A stretch of 57,866 nt of DNA from Deltaproteobacteria bacterium (GTDB lineage Bacteria; Desulfobacterota; Binatia; UBA9968): the NCBI GenBank assembly GCA_005879605.1, contig VBKE01000016.1:1-57866 (forward strand). Direction: 5' to 3'. The position numbers were made by a program, and so were the translations under genes. Positions 57,423-57,866 of this stretch are shown here, piece after piece. Position 1 is the stretch's first letter. Each line of letters starts with the position of its first letter. The notes below the pieces were generated by a model. The model saw only the letters and a program-made list of their open reading frames with translations. It had not been told where the DNA came from and searched no databases.

Positions 57423-57866
57423 TTACTGACTACCGACGGAGAAGCCGATGACCGAAGTATCATCACCCGGCTGCTTGTTTAGAGGAAAACCAAGCTCGAC
57501 ACGAAGCGGACCGAAAGGCGACATCCAGCGCCCGCCGATACCAACGGACCTTCTGAAATCTCCGAAACTAAATACAGAATCGGACGGACATATTTTTTTC
57601 TTGTTGCCGGTGCTCGAATCAGTGATAGTCGTACAAGACGCGCCAAACGCATTGCCCATATCGAAGAAGGCGACACCGCGCAATCCGTATTGCTCGGCGA
57701 TGGGGAATAGCAACTCAGTATTGAGAACCGCCGCTTTATCGCCTCCTATCACATCGTTTCCACAACTGAGCTGGTCGTTGGTTTTGTCGTTCTTCCCGCA
57801 ACCCCTCTCTCGAGGACCCAAACTCCGGTCGGAAAAGCCGCGGATGGAATTGATGCCACCCAAAAA
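57423..57866 (-). CDS. bamA: outer membrane assembly factor BamA, C-terminal part only
   Basis: 148 codons of the beta-barrel end; the gene runs off the right edge. Seen: GGINSIRGFSDRSLGPRE (the conserved RGF loop 6 motif), LNTELLFPIAEQYGLRGVAF, FDMGNAFG, and SVGIGGRWMSPFGPLRVELG. The final residues are FSVGSQ, so the usual terminal aromatic (Phe) of outer membrane barrels is absent. The Cys-containing loops (CGKNDKTNDQLSC and CTTITDSSTGNKKKIC) suggest extracellular disulfides. Confidence 0.93.
   Translation of the reverse strand, partial: FLGGINSIRGFSDRSLGPRERGCGKNDKTNDQLSCGNDVIGGDKAAVLNTELLFPIAEQYGLRGVAFFDMGNAFGASCTTITDSSTGNKKKICPSDSVFSFGDFRRSVGIGGRWMSPFGPLRVELGFPLNKQPGDDTSVIGFSVGSQ

Overview
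The window comes from a Gram-negative (diderm) bacterium. It carries most of the Raetz lipid A pathway, Kdo and heptose assembly genes, and the end of a bamA gene. The gene order lpxB–Gfo/Idh–lpxI–lpxA–fabZ–lpxD–ompH–bamA, LpxI in place of LpxH, a split HldE (separate kinase and nucleotidyltransferase genes) and a MutL with its own endonuclease motif suggest a deltaproteobacterium-like lineage (Desulfobacterota, Binatota or Methylomirabilota type). The species cannot be named from the sequence alone. No rRNA, tRNA, CRISPR array or intact insertion sequence was seen.

Layout. (1) 1-3.6 kb: aromatic amino acid operon on the minus strand, transcribed pheA-hisC-tyrA-aroA (aroA cut by the window edge). 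(2) 3.6-19.4 kb: housekeeping genes in short runs: an RluA-type pseudouridine synthase, murJ, a short-chain dehydrogenase, a COG0523 GTPase with an unusual tail, miaA, mutL, an exported DUF151 nuclease-domain protein, a UbiD-family decarboxylase, rfaE2, rpmB, rel, gmk, yicC, rfaE1. (3) 19.4-43.1 kb: an accessory cell-surface glycan island on a core of LPS genes: GT4 and GT2 glycosyltransferases, methyltransferases, two sulfotransferases plus a broken third, two bifunctional ATP sulfurylase/APS kinase genes, two copies of a sugar kinase + WaaG-like glycosyltransferase module, msbA and a frameshifted exported protein. This part is full of relics, partial duplications and small terminal-inverted-repeat elements. 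(4) 43.1-57.9 kb: a compact minus-strand LPS inner core/lipid A locus: kinases, two GT9 heptosyltransferases, kdkA, a Trm112-like small protein, an epimerase, gmhB, lpxK, waaA, lpxB, an oxidoreductase, lpxI, lpxA, fabZ, lpxD, ompH, bamA.

How the parts fit. rfaE1, gmhB and rfaE2 make ADP-heptose for the GT9 enzymes; lpxA/D/I/B/K and waaA make Kdo-lipid A; kdkA and the WaaP-like kinases may phosphorylate Kdo or core sugars; MsbA flips the product. In the island, the fused sulfurylase/APS kinase would supply PAPS to the sulfotransferases, so the strongest system-level inference is a sulfated (and possibly methylated) LPS or surface glycan. It appears to be in active decay and rearrangement: one sulfurylase/kinase copy has a broken N-terminus and has lost an APS kinase arginine, one kinase copy is frameshifted, a GT2 is truncated, a methyltransferase is a three-frame relic, and the ancestral msbA slot beside waaA holds only a short remnant while an intact msbA lies next to the duplicated block.
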